A stretch of 24,645 nucleotides of DNA from Firmicutes bacterium HGW-Firmicutes-10. GTDB taxonomy: Bacteria > Bacillota_I > Bacilli_A > Erysipelotrichales > Erysipelotrichaceae. A program made the position numbers and the translations under genes. Location of the stretch: positions 1 through 24,645 of the forward strand of contig PHAF01000007.1 of NCBI GenBank assembly GCA_002841605.1, in the 5' to 3' direction. The first letter of the stretch is position 1, and every line of letters begins with the position of its first letter. The notes under the pieces were generated by a model. The model ran no database searches. It was given only the letters and a program-made list of their open reading frames with translations, and was not told the origin of the DNA. Below, in pieces: positions 23,137 to 24,645 of the stretch.

Positions 23137-23960
23137 CAGTTACCTCCTTTGATGATGCGAATTAGAAACGAGATGGCAAAGAAGAATCCGTTGATCAATA
23201 CGATGGTAGATCCGGTTGGCAGGTTGAAGGCAAAGGAAGTAAATATTCCTACAACAACAGCTGTTACTGATATGGCTATAGCCAGAGCAATGGTTTGTTT
23301 AAATCCGCGATTCAACTGAAGTGCTGTGACGGTCGGGAATATAATTAAACTGGAAATAAGCATCGTACCGACGACGCGTATGCCCAACACAATGGTTATT
23401 GAAGTCAACACGGCTAGTATTCGCGAGAGTTTTTTTGGTTTCTTGCCCATCACGACTGCATACTCTTCATCGTACGTCAGTGCAAAGAGGTCTTGGTAGT
23501 AAAAAAGTATGACACCAATAACCGTGATGGACAAGAATATCGAAAATATAACGTCATTTTGGCCGATGACCAAGATGCTGCCAAAGAGGTAGCTGAATAA
23601 GTCGACGTTGAATCCTTTGGCTAAGGAAGAAACGAATACTCCTAAGGCTACTGAAAAGGAAGCCACTAGTCCGATCGCAGCGTCGCCACCGATACGGTTT
23701 TCTTCGCTGAGTTTCAATATCAAAAAGGATGCAAGAATGACGATTGGGATCGATACTAATAATGGTGATTGTTGTAATAACAATGCAAAGGCAACAGTAG
23801 CAAAGCTGACATGGGCCAATCCATCACCAATCATTGAATAGCGTCTCAACACCAGAAATATTCCTAGAAAGCTTGAACTGACGGCAATCATGATACCTAC
23901 CAATAAAGCTCGTTGCATGAAAGTGTATTGCAATGCGGAAATGATGAGATCAATGTTCAT
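23136..23960 (-). CDS. znuB: Zinc/manganese ABC transporter permease, ZnuB-like
   Basis: A 274-residue ABC-3 family permease with about eight membrane helices. Family stretches visible are SSFLGIFLVLRRYSMIGDGLAHVSFATVAFALLL (29-62, GDGLAHVS loop) and GIRVVGTMLISSLIIFPTVTALQL near residues 193-216. It forms the membrane channel of a metal-ion importer with the adjacent ZnuC ATPase; a solute-binding lipoprotein (ZnuA) would be needed and is not in the window. AGGAGGA precedes the start, which overlaps the znuC end by 11 bases. Zinc is favoured over manganese because a Fur-family, not DtxR/MntR-type, regulator follows in the same operon. Confidence 0.93.
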   Translation of the reverse strand: MNIDLIISALQYTFMQRALLVGIMIAVSSSFLGIFLVLRRYSMIGDGLAHVSFATVAFALLLQQSPLLVSIPIVILASFLILKLSEENRIGGDAAIGLVASFSVALGVFVSSLAKGFNVDLFSYLFGSILVIGQNDVIFSIFLSITVIGVILFYYQDLFALTYDEEYAVVMGKKPKKLSRILAVLTSITIVLGIRVVGTMLISSLIIFPTVTALQLNRGFKQTIALAIAISVTAVVVGIFTSFAFNLPTGSTIVLINGFFFAISFLIRIIKGGN

Positions 23961-24645
23961 GTTCTTTCCTCCTGCATAACGATGCGGCCGCTTGTGTTCC
24001 GATGCGTTGGGCTATGGCTTCTGACTCGCATAGCGCATCGCTATCCCCAAAGAAAACTACGGATTGATCCAAATACAATATTTTAGTCGCATATAGGCTG
24101 ACTGATTGTAAGTCATGAGATATCAGGACGATGGTTACATGTTCATGTTGATGTAAATGCTGAATCAGCTGATAAAACTCATCGCGAATCTGAGGATCCA
24201 ATGCGCTGGTTGGTTCATCCAGTATCAGAAGTTTGGGCTTATGAACCAAAGCACGTGCTAGCATAACACGTTGTTGTTGCCCGCCGGAAAGATACCCGAT
24301 TCGAATAGGGAGTAGTTCCTTTATTCCGAGCAGCGAAGTGACCGAGCGAATCATCCGCTCCTTTTCTTTTAAAGGAACTTTCTTCATCGAACTTGGAAAA
24401 CCGGTCGTGATGATTTCGTGAACCGTAGCTGGGAAATGCTTCCCTTGTGTACTTACTTTTTGAGAAAGGTAACCAATTTGATCAAAGCGAAAATCCGAGG
24501 AAAATCGGATTTCTCCCTCGGATACCGGAATCAATCCAAGCAATGTCTTCATCATAGTCGTTTTTCCTGAACCGTTAGGTCCGACAATGGCCAAATAATC
24601 GTTTTGATTGATTTCGAAATTAATGCGGTCACAAGCAGTAAACCG
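23950..24645 (-). CDS. znuC: Zinc/manganese ABC transporter ATPase, ZnuC-like; N-terminus outside window
   Basis: The frame stays open to the right edge, so the start lies beyond 24645; about 231 residues are visible, probably lacking only 10-25. A TTG at 24594 is internal, because conserved ABC sequence (FTACDRINFEI) precedes it. Walker A GPNGSGKTT, Q-loop YLSQKV, signature LSGGQQQRV, Walker B LLILDEPTSALD and the H-loop ISHDL are all present. It energises metal uptake through ZnuB. The C-terminal tail RRKEHEH is short and histidine-bearing. The operon promoter and any Zur box must lie to the right of this window. Confidence 0.93.
   Translation of the reverse strand, partial: RFTACDRINFEINQNDYLAIVGPNGSGKTTMMKTLLGLIPVSEGEIRFSSDFRFDQIGYLSQKVSTQGKHFPATVHEIITTGFPSSMKKVPLKEKERMIRSVTSLLGIKELLPIRIGYLSGGQQQRVMLARALVHKPKLLILDEPTSALDPQIRDEFYQLIQHLHQHEHVTIVLISHDLQSVSLYATKILYLDQSVVFFGDSDALCESEAIAQRIGTQAAASLCRRKEHEH

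Noticed and set aside
1..24645. CRISPR array, tRNA, rRNA, prophage or transposase
   Set aside because: No regularly spaced direct repeats, cloverleaf signatures or mobile-element protein motifs were seen by eye on either strand.

Overview
The window reads as a chromosomal segment of a low-G+C Gram-positive bacterium (Bacillota). It is AT-rich, with strong AGGAGG-type ribosome binding sites, SigA-like promoters, intrinsic hairpin/U-tract terminators, AddAB (RexAB) rather than RecBCD, a lipobox-bearing thioredoxin lipoprotein and a near-match to a catabolite-responsive element. TGA is used as a stop, so this is not a Mycoplasma-type code. I cannot name the genus; a lineage near Erysipelotrichia is a guess only. 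No tRNA, rRNA, IS element, phage gene or CRISPR array was seen, and no gene-free stretch exceeds about 300 bases.

Layout. (1) 1-2052: the 3' part of prs with its terminator, then a CcdA-like thiol-disulfide membrane protein and a TlpA-like lipoprotein, ending in a terminator shared with the convergent regulator gene. (2) 2051-12429: an RpiR-type sugar-phosphate regulator divergent from an eight-gene operon. In order the operon encodes an alkyl-DHAP-synthase-like FAD oxidoreductase, a YihN-like MFS transporter, EtfB, EtfA, a KduD-like SDR, an FGGY-family kinase, a divergent SurE phosphatase and a BCCT transporter. (3) 12427-18307: addB-addA on the minus strand. (4) 18354-20925: an EamA/DMT permease followed by one soluble and two membrane proteins I do not recognise. 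(5) 20952-22092: a monocistronic CysK-like PLP enzyme with a C-terminal CxxC tail. (6) 22091-22721: an unknown five-helix membrane protein. (7) 22684-24645, minus strand: znuC (N-terminus outside the window), znuB and a Fur-family regulator that is probably Zur.

The most unusual unit is region 2. It combines an ETF-linked flavoprotein oxidation, an NAD(P)-dependent alcohol/ketone reaction, a sugar/polyol kinase, a phosphomonoesterase-type SurE and two dissimilar transporters under a sugar-phosphate-sensing regulator. It contains no aldolase or lyase. This looks like an oxidative catabolic module for a hydroxylated, perhaps cationic or ether-linked, substrate that I cannot identify. Its control region has two identical GAAAACTTTC dyads 40 bp apart with a cre-like site between them and a TTGACA-17-TAATAT promoter just downstream. 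Three of its intercistronic gaps carry strong inverted repeats without U-tracts, which suggests segmental mRNA stabilisation or processing.

All function calls are from reading motifs by eye; no database search was possible. Start codons were moved from the longest reading frame where a ribosome binding site and family alignment supported a downstream ATG.
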